A DNA stretch of 64,000 nucleotides from Citromicrobium sp. JLT1363 (GTDB lineage: Bacteria > Pseudomonadota > Alphaproteobacteria > Sphingomonadales > Sphingomonadaceae), in the NCBI RefSeq assembly GCF_000186705.1, contig NZ_AEUE01000003.1:186001-250000 (forward strand), in the 5' to 3' direction. The first letter of the stretch is position 1. Each line of letters opens with the position of its first letter. Made by a program: the position numbers and the translations under genes. Below, piece after piece: positions 53,029 through 61,239 of the stretch. The notes beneath the pieces were generated by a model. It was not told where the DNA came from. It made no database searches and saw only the letters and a program-made list of their open reading frames with translations.

Positions 53029-53511
53029 TCAACCCGGTGCGCCGTTCCTGCGGACCACGGCCACGCTTCCCACGGCAACGGTCTCGCCGCCGTGATGGAC
53101 GAACACCTCGGCGATGATCCGCCGCCGTTCGTCGTACCGGGCCGTGCCGTGCGCGGTGATTTCCCCGCCATCGACGGGGATCGGCGCGCAGTAGCGCAGT
53201 TGCAGATCGCTGGTGAGCAGGATTTCGCCGGGCTCCAGCAGGGTGAGCGCGGCGCCGGCGCCTGCAATGTCGATCAGCGATGCGGCCACGCCGCCGTGGA
53301 TCGTCCCAGCAAAATTGGCGAGGCCAGCCTCGGCCCGGCAGGCGAACCGGATCGCGCCGCGCTCGGCATGAACCGGGCGCACGCCGAAGGTGCCGACATA
53401 GCCTGCAACCAGCCCGGCCTCGATCCAGGCCTGCGCGATTTCGAGCCCCGACTGGTCTGCCGTGAAGCCGAATTCGGGCAGGGCAGACGCGGGCGATTGC
53501 GCGCCCGTCAT
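53029..53511 (-). CDS. PaaI-type hotdog-fold thioesterase
   Basis: A 160-residue hotdog protein. FAGTIHGGVAASLIDIAGA contains the HGG active-site loop of PaaI thioesterases, followed by the strand LTSDLQLRYCAPIPV. It would release CoA from a pathway intermediate or rescue CoA from dead-end thioesters. The start ATG overlaps the stop codon of the flavoprotein gene upstream (ATGA), making it the last gene of a four-gene minus-strand operon with thiolase and aldehyde dehydrogenase. PaaI and PaaN homologues together suggest mechanistic similarity to phenylacetate-type degradation, but the other paa genes are absent. Confidence 0.88.
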   Translation of the reverse strand: MTGAQSPASALPEFGFTADQSGLEIAQAWIEAGLVAGYVGTFGVRPVHAERGAIRFACRAEAGLANFAGTIHGGVAASLIDIAGAGAALTLLEPGEILLTSDLQLRYCAPIPVDGGEITAHGTARYDERRRIIAEVFVHHGGETVAVGSVAVVRRNGAPG

Positions 53512-54491
53512 AGAGCCAGCCGGTTGGCATTCAGCGCGGCGAAACGCGCGACTGCCGCATCGTACTGGTCGGCCAGTTCGTCCACGATCTCGCCGATCGG
53601 CTGGACCTTCCTGATCGTCTCCAGCCCCTGGCCCGCCGCCCAGGTATCTTTCCAGCGCTTCGCGGGCGACTGGTTCGCGTCGTAATTGCGCACGGCAGCG
53701 GGGCGGGCGAGATCGTCGGGATCGTAGCCGCTGGCGATCAGGCTGGGCCGCAACCAGGAGGCAGGCGTGCCGGTAATGCCGTCGCTGACCACCAGATCGG
53801 CCATGCCGTGGTCCACCACCATCTGCTTGTAATCGTCGACCGCAAGGCTCTCGCGCGCGGGGATGAAGCGCGTACCCATGTAGACCGCGTCCGCACCGGC
53901 GGCGATGGCACCGGCGACGCCCGCGCCACTGGAAATGCCGCCGCCGACCACGATGGGCCCGGAAAAGAATTCGCGCACCGTGGCAATGAAGGCGAAGGGG
54001 GAGAGCGAGCCCGTGTGCCCTCCGGCGCCCGAGGTGATGCAGGCCAGCCCGTCGGCGCCCGCATCCGCCGCCTTGCGCGCCAGCTTCAGATCGACCACGT
54101 CGGCCAGCACGATCCCGCCATAGCCCTTGACCGTTTCCATCACCGGCTTGGGAGAGCCCAGCGCGGTGATGACGATGGGCGGCTTGTATTCGCCGACCAG
54201 CGCAAGATCGTCTGGCAGGCGCGAATTGCTGCTGTGCGTGATGAGGTTCACCGCCCAGGGCGCGTTATCCCAGGCTTGCCCGGCATCCTTCGGCTTCGAC
54301 AGCGCGTCCGCGATGGAGCCCATCCATGTGTCGAGCTCCTCCACCGTCCGGCAGTTGGAGGTCGGGAAACTGCCGACGATGCCTGCCTTGCAGGCGCCGA
54401 CGACCAGATCCACGCCCGAGACGAGGAACATGGGCGCGGCAAACAGGGGGAGCCGCATGGGGGAGGGCAGCTTTGCCTCGGTCGAGTTCAT
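53508..54491 (-). CDS. Nitronate monooxygenase family flavoprotein
   Basis: A 327-residue FMN-binding TIM barrel of the nitronate monooxygenase/2-nitropropane dioxygenase family. AAPMFLVSGVDLV at the N-terminus, CITSGAGGHTG and VVGGGISSGAGVAGAIAAGADAVYMGTRF are the FMN-binding parts. In CoA-dependent catabolic operons members often act on acyl-CoA thioesters instead of nitronates; IpdC of actinobacterial steroid ring degradation is one example. A comparable redox step on a CoA ester is inferred here. The gene overlaps the thiolase gene upstream and the thioesterase gene downstream by 4 bp each. Confidence 0.88.
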   Translation of the reverse strand: MNSTEAKLPSPMRLPLFAAPMFLVSGVDLVVGACKAGIVGSFPTSNCRTVEELDTWMGSIADALSKPKDAGQAWDNAPWAVNLITHSSNSRLPDDLALVGEYKPPIVITALGSPKPVMETVKGYGGIVLADVVDLKLARKAADAGADGLACITSGAGGHTGSLSPFAFIATVREFFSGPIVVGGGISSGAGVAGAIAAGADAVYMGTRFIPARESLAVDDYKQMVVDHGMADLVVSDGITGTPASWLRPSLIASGYDPDDLARPAAVRNYDANQSPAKRWKDTWAAGQGLETIRKVQPIGEIVDELADQYDAAVARFAALNANRLAL

Positions 54492-55741
54492 CGGGCGCCT
54501 TCTTTTTCGAGTATCGTGACGACGGTCGCGGCTTCTTCGCCGCGCAGGAAGCCGCCGCCATTTTCGGCCAGGGCGATCCGGGCATTCTCCACCTGGCCAC
54601 TGCCCGCTTCGCCGCGCAGTTGCACGCACAGATCGTGCAGCTGGATGATGCCGGTCGCGCCGACCGGGTGCCCCTTCGAAAGCAGCCCGCCCGAGGCGTT
54701 GACCGGCTGGCGTCCGCCGAGCGCGAAATCGCCGTTGGCGAGGCATTCGCCGACGCTGCCCGGCTCGGCCAGGCCGAGGTTCTCGATCTGCTGGACTTCG
54801 GCATAGGCGGTGGCATCGTGGACTTCGATGCAGTCGATGTCTTCGGGGCCCAGGCCCGCCTGCTCGTAGGCGGCAAGCGCGGTCAGGCGGCCGATATGGC
54901 GATCGAAATCGTTCGTTTCGCGGTCCACGCCACTGCGCAGCACGCTGGCGCGGACCGTCACCGCGCGCGGGCGTGCCTTGGCAAGGCGCGCAAGACCTGC
55001 CGCGTTGCAGACCACCGCTGCCGCGGCCCCGTCGCTCAGCGGCGCGCACATGGAGCGGGTGAAGGGGAAGGCGATGGGCTTGTCCGCCATCACTTCCTCC
55101 ACGCTCATGGGATCGCGGTACTGCGCCAGCGGATTGTGCTTCGCATGCGTGTGGTTCTTGGCCGCAATGGCCGCGAAGTCTTCCTGCGTGGTGCCGAAGC
55201 GATCCATGTGCGCGCGCGCCTGTGCGGCATAGAGGTCCATGAAGATGCTGCGCTTGCCCGCGCTCTCGTCGTCGGCATCGCCGCCCAGCGACCGGACGAA
55301 AGCCTTGGTGGCCTCCATGTCGTGGATATCGGTGCCGCCTTCGAATGCGGCGGCCATGGCTTCGGTCCGGTCGGGGAAGACCATCTTTTCCGCGCCCACG
55401 ACCAGCGCGATGTCGGCCATCCCGGCGCGCAGATGCGCCATAGCCTGGATCAGTGCGGAGGCCCCGCTGGCGCAGGCATTCTCGATATTGACCACCGGCA
55501 CGCTTTCGAAGCCCAGCGGCCGCAGGGCAATCTGCCCGCGCACCGTGTTCTGCCCTTCGAGCATCGGCTGCCGCGTGTTGGAGAACCACGCCGCGTCAAC
55601 GTCGCCCACGCTTGCGCTTGCATCGGCGAGCGCGGCGTCCACCGCCTCGCGCACCATCTGCTTCACGCTCGCGTCGAGGCGCTTGCCCAGCTTCGTGCAG
55701 GAAATCCCTGCGATATAAACCTTGTCCTGCATCCCCATCAT
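54488..55741 (-). CDS. Thiolase family protein (SCP2/acetyl-CoA acetyltransferase type)
   Basis: A 417-residue thiolase. The nucleophilic Cys90 lies in NACASGAS; EVHDATAYAE and GGLLSKGHPVGATG supply the catalytic His residues of the SCP-x/SCP2 thiolase group, which has HDA in place of NEAF. Such enzymes cleave 3-ketoacyl-CoA with branched or ring substrates. The first ATG overlaps the stop codon of the aldehyde dehydrogenase gene; MQDKVYIAG four codons in is another possible start. It is the second gene of the minus-strand operon and would produce acetyl- or propionyl-CoA. Confidence 0.92.
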   Translation of the reverse strand: MMGMQDKVYIAGISCTKLGKRLDASVKQMVREAVDAALADASASVGDVDAAWFSNTRQPMLEGQNTVRGQIALRPLGFESVPVVNIENACASGASALIQAMAHLRAGMADIALVVGAEKMVFPDRTEAMAAAFEGGTDIHDMEATKAFVRSLGGDADDESAGKRSIFMDLYAAQARAHMDRFGTTQEDFAAIAAKNHTHAKHNPLAQYRDPMSVEEVMADKPIAFPFTRSMCAPLSDGAAAAVVCNAAGLARLAKARPRAVTVRASVLRSGVDRETNDFDRHIGRLTALAAYEQAGLGPEDIDCIEVHDATAYAEVQQIENLGLAEPGSVGECLANGDFALGGRQPVNASGGLLSKGHPVGATGIIQLHDLCVQLRGEAGSGQVENARIALAENGGGFLRGEEAATVVTILEKEGAR

Positions 55742-57453
55742 TCAGGGCGGCGCCGCTGGACGATGCGGAAGCGCGAGGCGACGAAGGCGAGATCGGCGAG
55801 CGAGGCGTTGCCAGCGGGATTGAGCCCGGTGACGTGGTAGTCGCTGTAGGCCGCCGCGAAGTTGATCCACATCGAACCGTGCAGGTTGATGGAGAGGTTC
55901 GCGCCCGCTTCCTCGTAGGCATCGGTCGACCGCGCGATGAAATCCTCGTTCGTCGAATAGAGGTAGGTCGCGATGGTCCCGTTTTCCTTCGCCAACCGGC
56001 TCGCCCGCGCTACCGCATCATCGGCGCTCGCGGTCGGGACGACGAACAGGACCGGCCCGAACTGCTCGTCTGCGTAGACCGCTTCCAGCTCCGCAGGCAC
56101 GACAGCGACCAGCGGCGTCAGCGTGCGGGCCTCCGGGTATTCGGGGTGGGGGTAGGGCGATGCTTCGCGCACGATCTCGACATCCTCGCGGGCCGCGAGT
56201 TTGCTGCGAACCGTGTCCACCACATCCATGCTAAGCTCGGCCTGCACCGCGCCCATCACGCCCGCTGCGGCCTTGGGATTGTCCGCCAGCGCATCGATTT
56301 CGTCGGCCAGCGCCTGCGCGACGTCGCGCGGGGAGGCGGTGCCATCGCCGGTCTTGATGCCGTCTTCGGGTACGAAGATGGTCTGCGGGCTGGTGCACAT
56401 CTGTGCCGAGAACAGCGATGCGGAGCGCGCAACCGCGCGCGCCGTCGTCGGCAGGTCCGCAACCGATTCGATCACCACGCTGTTCACGCCGCTGGTCTCG
56501 GTGAACAGCGCCTTCTTCGTGATCGAGTTTTCGAGCTGCGAGCCGTAGCGCGCGCTGCCGGTGAAATCGATGATCTGCACGGCAGGATCGTCGATGAAGG
56601 CCTGCGCGACCGGTTGCTCACGCGTGTCGGTGGCCAGCGTCACGACATTCGGATCGAAGCCGAATTCGCTCAGCACCTCGCGGGCGATCTTCACGGTCAT
56701 CGCCACAGGGAAGATCGCGATCGGGTGCGGCTTCATGATCGCCGGATTGCCCGTCGCCAGGTTGGCGAACAGCGCGGGGTGCGAATTCCACGTGGGGAAG
56801 GAGGCGCAGCAGATCACCAGCGCGAGGCCGCGCGGCATGATCGTATAGTGCTTCTCCAGCGCCACATCGTCGGGCCCGAACTTGCGCCGCCACACCGCAT
56901 GCGGGGTGACGTCTCGCATCGCCTTGACGGCGTAGGCCAGCGCCTCGATCCCGCGATCCAGCGCGTTGGGGCCGCTGCCCGCAAAGGCCTGGACATAGCT
57001 TTGCCCGGCGACATGCATGATGGCGTGCGCCATCTCGAAATTGCGGTCGTAAAGCCGCTGCGCGATTTCGAGGCACACCAGCGCGCGGGCTTCGAAATCC
57101 ACCTTGCGCCAGCTTGCGAGGGCCTTGGTGCCTGCCTCGATCAGCGCGGCAGGCTCGCTGCGCGGATAGGTGATGCCCAGCGGCTGGCGGGTGTAGGGCG
57201 AGACCTCGTCGCCGATCCATTCCGCGATCCCGGGCTGGTCGATCTCGTACCGCTTGCCGAGCCACGCTTCGAACGCGGCCTGTCCTTCGGCGGGCTTTTC
57301 CGCGCCGTGGATCTTGCTCGACGGAGAGTCGGAGAACGGGCTCCAGCTCTCGCGGGTGGAAACCGCCTCGATTGCGCGTGCCAGCGTGTCGGAGTGACGC
57401 GCAGACAGTTCCTCGTACGCCGCGTCGGGGGACGCGGTGGCTTGCGTTGCCAT
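55738..57453 (-). CDS. PaaN-type aldehyde dehydrogenase family protein
   Basis: A 571-residue protein of the PaaN branch of aldehyde dehydrogenases. Family features: a long N-terminal region before the NAD fold (about 1-150), ALVICCASFPTWNSHPALFANL, TGSARYGSQLE, the catalytic Cys353 in SAQMCTSP, and EQFGPVLFVV. No hotdog hydratase domain is fused, unlike PaaZ. It would oxidise an aldehyde, perhaps a semialdehyde CoA ester or the aldehyde formed by the neighbouring carotenoid oxygenase. The ATG at 57453 has AAGGA 9 nt upstream; a TTG 9 bp earlier is too close to that site. It heads the four-gene operon, 68 bp after the dioxygenase gene. Confidence 0.88.
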   Translation of the reverse strand: MATQATASPDAAYEELSARHSDTLARAIEAVSTRESWSPFSDSPSSKIHGAEKPAEGQAAFEAWLGKRYEIDQPGIAEWIGDEVSPYTRQPLGITYPRSEPAALIEAGTKALASWRKVDFEARALVCLEIAQRLYDRNFEMAHAIMHVAGQSYVQAFAGSGPNALDRGIEALAYAVKAMRDVTPHAVWRRKFGPDDVALEKHYTIMPRGLALVICCASFPTWNSHPALFANLATGNPAIMKPHPIAIFPVAMTVKIAREVLSEFGFDPNVVTLATDTREQPVAQAFIDDPAVQIIDFTGSARYGSQLENSITKKALFTETSGVNSVVIESVADLPTTARAVARSASLFSAQMCTSPQTIFVPEDGIKTGDGTASPRDVAQALADEIDALADNPKAAAGVMGAVQAELSMDVVDTVRSKLAAREDVEIVREASPYPHPEYPEARTLTPLVAVVPAELEAVYADEQFGPVLFVVPTASADDAVARASRLAKENGTIATYLYSTNEDFIARSTDAYEEAGANLSINLHGSMWINFAAAYSDYHVTGLNPAGNASLADLAFVASRFRIVQRRRPE

Positions 57454-57521
57454 GAATGCCAATCCTTCTTGTCGGTGTCCGGCCGGGGGCAGGGTGTCCG
57501 GGCGGGTGCCCGGACAGGAGT

Positions 57522-58952
57522 TCAGGCCGCGATCTTGTCGCCGTCCGCCCAGGTCGCGTGGAAGCCCGCAGGCACGCGCGAGGGAAGGGGGATGCGCGCG
57601 ATCGGCCCGTCGGCGAATTTCTTCGCGTCGAGGATCAGCACTTCGGATTCGCCCGTTTCGGTGTGCGTGACGAAGGTGATGACATAGCCGTCATCCTCGT
57701 CCTTGGCGCCGGTACGCGGGGCGAAGACCGGTTCGGAACCGCCCTGTCCGTCCTCGAACAGGTATTCCTGCTTCTCGCCGGTCTCCAGGTCGTACTTGAT
57801 GAGGCCTTCGAAGCGCTGCAGGCGCTCGTGCGCCATCGCGACGTGGTAGGAATAGCGCGTCTTGCGGCCCGCATAATCCTGGTTGATCGCGGGAAATTCG
57901 CTGAGCCGGTCGTCGAGCTGGCGCGAGGTGATCTCGCCCGTCTTCATGTTCATGCGCCATTCCCATGCATAGGCATGCAGCGCCATGACGTTGACCATGC
58001 TGGCAAACTGGCCGTGCGCAGGGTCGGGATCGAAATTGTTGGGCACCATGCGGCAGGCAACCATAACCACTTCGTCGCCTTCCTCCCACGAATTGGCGAC
58101 GTGGTAGAGGTAGCAGGGATCGGTCTCGAACCATTTGACGTCGTCGTTGGTCCCGTTGCGTGGCACCACACCGAAACGCGCGCCACGCTGCTCGGTCTTG
58201 ATCTGCCACATGCCGTTGCGCAGCCCGCTTTCGGTGAACACCACCGGGAGATCATGCAGGATCACGTAATTCTCGGTGAAGCCCATGTCGTGCGGCAGGC
58301 GCGGGCCGGGCAGGTCGATCTTGGCGAAGTGGGTCAGTTCGCTCTTGGGGCTGACCACGCCGAAGCTCATCCAGGGTTCGTACAGCGAATAGTCGAAGAA
58401 CAGGAATTCGCCCGTTTCGGGGTCGATCTTGCCGTGGGCGGAGACATTGCGCGGAAGCTTGCCGCCGAAATCCTCGTTCCCCAGCGTTTCCAGCGTGCGC
58501 GCGTCGAGCCGCACCGGCGTGCCGGAAATGTACCACAGGGCCATCAGCTTGCCGTCGTGCAGCACCAGATCGGTGTTGGCGGTGTCCTTGTAGACCTTGT
58601 TCGGCCGGTCGCGGTTGGAAGGAACCAGCACGCCGCGGGCCTCGGCCCCGTCGCCCTTCATGTCGGCGACGTTATCGTCGGAGAGCACGTAACGGTTGCG
58701 ATATTCGGCCTTGCCGTTCTCGAAATAGATCGAGTGGACCATGCCTTCGCCGTCGAACCAGTGGTGCGGCACGTCAGGGACTTCGAAGGGGTTGGGGCCG
58801 TTGCGAACATAGGCGCCCCACAGGTCGGTCGGAAGCTCGCCGATCACTTCGAGATCGGTCTTCGTCACTTCCTCGGGTTGGGCGGCATAGAATCCCTGCA
58901 CGTAGGGATTCAGTTCGTTCACGTTGCCTTCTGCCAGAGCGCTCGGTTTCAT
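57522..58952 (-). CDS. Carotenoid oxygenase (CCD/lignostilbene dioxygenase) family protein
   Basis: A 476-residue seven-bladed propeller Fe(II) dioxygenase. The four iron-binding His are identifiable: H173 (SAHGK), H221 (LPHDMGF), H284 (YHVANSWEE) and H465 (GFHATW). Early landmarks GAYVRNGPNPF and HHWFDGEGMVH match the RPE65/CCD family. It would cleave a conjugated C=C bond into two carbonyl products; stilbenes, apocarotenoids or phenylpropenes are possible substrates. No signal peptide is present, so it acts in the cytoplasm. AAGGAAAG precedes the ATG. A 17-bp repeated element lies 36 bp upstream. Confidence 0.93.
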   Translation of the reverse strand: MKPSALAEGNVNELNPYVQGFYAAQPEEVTKTDLEVIGELPTDLWGAYVRNGPNPFEVPDVPHHWFDGEGMVHSIYFENGKAEYRNRYVLSDDNVADMKGDGAEARGVLVPSNRDRPNKVYKDTANTDLVLHDGKLMALWYISGTPVRLDARTLETLGNEDFGGKLPRNVSAHGKIDPETGEFLFFDYSLYEPWMSFGVVSPKSELTHFAKIDLPGPRLPHDMGFTENYVILHDLPVVFTESGLRNGMWQIKTEQRGARFGVVPRNGTNDDVKWFETDPCYLYHVANSWEEGDEVVMVACRMVPNNFDPDPAHGQFASMVNVMALHAYAWEWRMNMKTGEITSRQLDDRLSEFPAINQDYAGRKTRYSYHVAMAHERLQRFEGLIKYDLETGEKQEYLFEDGQGGSEPVFAPRTGAKDEDDGYVITFVTHTETGESEVLILDAKKFADGPIARIPLPSRVPAGFHATWADGDKIAA

Positions 58953-58988
58953 AGGGCTTTCCTTTCGTGCAGTCTGAATAACAAAATA

Positions 58989-59005
58989 AGTCCACTACCG
59001 CAAGT
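58989..59005. promoter_or_regulatory. 17-bp repeated element, copy 1, before the carotenoid oxygenase gene
   Basis: AGTCCACTACCGCAAGT is found 36 bp before the dioxygenase start and matches 59977-59993 at 16 of 17 positions. The pattern ACT-N6-AGT on the coding strand is palindromic, as in sites of HxlR-type regulators. Confidence 0.65.
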
Positions 59006-59955
59006 TAGGCGGTGGGCCGGGGTAGCGGGAAGAACCGTGGGGTGCGGGCGCAATAGGCGGCCCATGCCTCGCCGCGCGTGCGCCGCATGTGCGCTTCCTT
59101 GAAGGGTCCGGCGGAACCGAAGCCCATGAACCATGTGGCGAAGATCGGGCCGATCACCGTGAGCCATCCCCACGGGTGCGCGAGCGCGCACAGGAAATAG
59201 CCCCACCACATCATCGATTCGCCCAGATAGTTCGGCTGGCGCACGATGGCCCATGCGCCGGTATCCAGGATCGCGCCGCGGTTGGCGGGATCGGCGCGGA
59301 AGCGCGTCAGCTGCCGGTCGGCCGTCGTCTGGAGCGCGAAGCCGGCCAGCCACACGGCTCCGCCGGCGATGGCCCAGGGGAGGGAGAAATCGGCCTGTAC
59401 CGCGAAGGCCAGCGGAATCGCCCACAGCCACAAGGTAATGCCCTGCAGGCCATAGACCTGAAACAGGCTCCACCAGCGCCACTGCGGGCCGAAAGCCTTG
59501 CGCCATGCGGCATAGGGCTGGCGTTCCTCGGCATGGTTCTGGCCGATCGTCTGAACGAAAAGGCGCAGCGCCCACACCGTGACCAGGGCCAGGACAAGCG
59601 GCGCCATCGTGCCGCCTGTCGCCATGCCTCCAGCGACGAGAAAAGCCGTCCACGCAATCGCCGTCGGGGCCAGCGGATAGGAGATGTCCATGAAGCCGTG
59701 ATTGCGCTTGATGCTTCCCAGCGCCCAGGTGAGCAGCAGAAGCAGGGCAGCGGCCGCGCCGCCTGCAAGCCAGGCATCGAGCGATTCGCGCAATGCCCCG
59801 GCGGGCAGGTTGCTCGCGATGAGGAAGACGAGTGCCGGTATGCCGACAAGGGCATAGTGCCAGGTCTTGCCCTTCGCCCGGGCCGGCATGGCAATGATCC
59901 AGATCAATGCGATCGCGAGCAGGATCGCGGTAACTGCGATGTCGAGAATGTCCAT
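59005..59955 (-). CDS. DUF1295 / isoprenylcysteine carboxyl methyltransferase-like membrane protein
   Basis: A 316-residue inner-membrane protein with about seven hydrophobic helices. KRNHGFMDISYPLAPTAIAW and the C-terminal part with TRFRADPANRGAILDTG, RQPNYLGESMMWWGYFL and RTRGEAWAAYCARTPRFFP match DUF1295, a group related to steroid 5-alpha reductases and ICMT methyltransferases. An NAD(P)H-dependent double-bond reduction or a methyl transfer is possible. The ATG is chosen over a TTG two codons upstream. The gene overlaps copy 1 of the repeated element at its stop codon and carries copy 2 upstream, so it is in the same regulon as the dioxygenase. Confidence 0.88.
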   Translation of the reverse strand: MDILDIAVTAILLAIALIWIIAMPARAKGKTWHYALVGIPALVFLIASNLPAGALRESLDAWLAGGAAAALLLLLTWALGSIKRNHGFMDISYPLAPTAIAWTAFLVAGGMATGGTMAPLVLALVTVWALRLFVQTIGQNHAEERQPYAAWRKAFGPQWRWWSLFQVYGLQGITLWLWAIPLAFAVQADFSLPWAIAGGAVWLAGFALQTTADRQLTRFRADPANRGAILDTGAWAIVRQPNYLGESMMWWGYFLCALAHPWGWLTVIGPIFATWFMGFGSAGPFKEAHMRRTRGEAWAAYCARTPRFFPLPRPTA

Positions 59956-59976
59956 GAACAATTCATCACACAGAAT

Positions 59977-59995
59977 AGTCCACTAACGCAAGTGG
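59977..59995. promoter_or_regulatory. 17-bp repeated element, copy 2, before the DUF1295 gene
   Basis: AGTCCACTAACGCAAGT (59977-59993) lies 21 bp before the DUF1295 start. Here CCACT (59980-59984) and AGTGG (59991-59995) are perfect arms 6 bp apart. It is also 55 bp upstream of the divergent HxlR-type regulator gene. Confidence 0.65.
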
Positions 59996-60050
59996 CAATC
60001 GGAAGTCGCCGTGCGCGGTTGCCCAGCTTCGATGAAAGGCTCTACATCCC

Positions 60051-61070
60051 GTGAACATGCAAGAGACGCATCCCCCTATAAAAACGGCAGATTCGCCTTC
60101 CGTCCGGGCGCTCGTCACCGGCAATCCGGTCGCGCTCGCGCATGGGGTGATCGGGGATGCGTGGACGCAGCTGATCCTGCGCGAGGCCTTTTACGGCGTT
60201 CGCCGGTTCAACGACTGGTCCGAAGCGCTGCACATTCCCCGCACCGTTCTTTCGGGGCGCCTGAAGCGGCTGGTGGAGAACGGCCTGCTCGACAGTGTCA
60301 TACCGCCCGGGCGCCGACGCGCCGAATACCGGCTGACCGCGATGGGCCGCGACCTGTTCGGCATCGCGCTGATGCAGGGCCGGTGGGAACGCGACCACGC
60401 GCCATCGCGCATGCAGTCGCGCTACGACATGGTGTTCTACGATCCGGCGACGCGCAAGGCGCTCGACCCGGTGGTGCTGGACGGCCCCGGAGGCTCCACC
60501 ATCGATCCCGAGAACGTCGGCTGGGAGGTCGGCCCGGGTCTCGTCGAGCGGGAATCGCCGACGCAGCGGCGCTGGCGCAGCAAGCGCCCGCCGGTCGATC
60601 GCCCGATGATAGACCGCTCGGTCGAGCTGATCGGCGACTACTGGAGCTGGATGGTCCTGGGGTGCGCCTTCTTCCGCCTGCGGCGCTTCGAGGAGTTCCT
60701 CTCCGCCACCGGCATGGCGCCCAACATTCTTTCCGACCGGCTGAACCGGCTGGTCGGCGGCTCGATCCTCGTCAGGCGCGCCTACCAGTCGAGCCCGCCG
60801 CGTAGCGAATACCGCCTGACCGAAGCGGGGCGCGCGCTGTACCCCGTCGTGCTCGCCACGCATGGCTGGTCGCTGCGGTGGCTGTGCGACCAGGATGCGC
60901 CGCCTCTCTCGCTGGTCGATCTGACCACCGGCAAGCCGATCCATCCGGTCGTGTGCGACCGGAATACGGGCGAACCGATCCAGGCTGCGCGCACCCGCTG
61001 GGTGATGGAGGGCCAGTCCGCATCGCGCAGCCGCGGCGATTCGATCGCGGGCGGATCGATCGCGGGCTGA
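60051..61070 (+). CDS. HxlR-type transcriptional regulator with two fused winged-helix domains
   Basis: A 339-residue protein in which the HxlR fold occurs twice. Unit one (about 20-120) has IGDAWTQLILREAFYGVRRF and LSGRLKRLVENGLL. Unit two (about 190-285) has IGDYWSWMVLGCAFFRLRRF and LSDRLNRLVGGSILV. HxlR proteins normally act as dimers of about 110-residue chains, so this is a covalent dimer with a linker of about 70 residues. A short C-terminal region has VVCDRNTG and a GDSIAGGSIAG tail. The GTG at 60051 or the ATG two codons later could be the start; the ribosome site is weak. It is divergent from the DUF1295 gene and probably controls the genes carrying the 17-bp element. Confidence 0.88.
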   Translation: MNMQETHPPIKTADSPSVRALVTGNPVALAHGVIGDAWTQLILREAFYGVRRFNDWSEALHIPRTVLSGRLKRLVENGLLDSVIPPGRRRAEYRLTAMGRDLFGIALMQGRWERDHAPSRMQSRYDMVFYDPATRKALDPVVLDGPGGSTIDPENVGWEVGPGLVERESPTQRRWRSKRPPVDRPMIDRSVELIGDYWSWMVLGCAFFRLRRFEEFLSATGMAPNILSDRLNRLVGGSILVRRAYQSSPPRSEYRLTEAGRALYPVVLATHGWSLRWLCDQDAPPLSLVDLTTGKPIHPVVCDRNTGEPIQAARTRWVMEGQSASRSRGDSIAGGSIAG

Positions 61071-61239
61071 GGCCCCATTTCTCCGAAATTGCAGACCTTC
61101 CGGTTCGGCAGGAATGGCCGACGCGATGCCCCATGTCCGGATATCAAGCGATTACGCGGCTTGAGATTAAGTCCAGTTGTGATATTCACCTCCCCGTATC
61201 GTATCCGAAAGAAGCGGAACGAACGAGAGGAGAGCAAGC

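Noticed and set aside
55612-57687. Plus-strand open frame of 691 codons opposite the PaaN-type gene
   Set aside because: It runs across two minus-strand genes, lacks motifs, and the minus-strand dehydrogenase carries all catalytic elements.
61160-61190. Possible third copy of the 17-bp element (AAGTCCAGTTGTGAT) before the second TonB receptor
   Set aside because: Only AGTCCA matches; the other half and the palindromic arms are absent, so the match is within chance.
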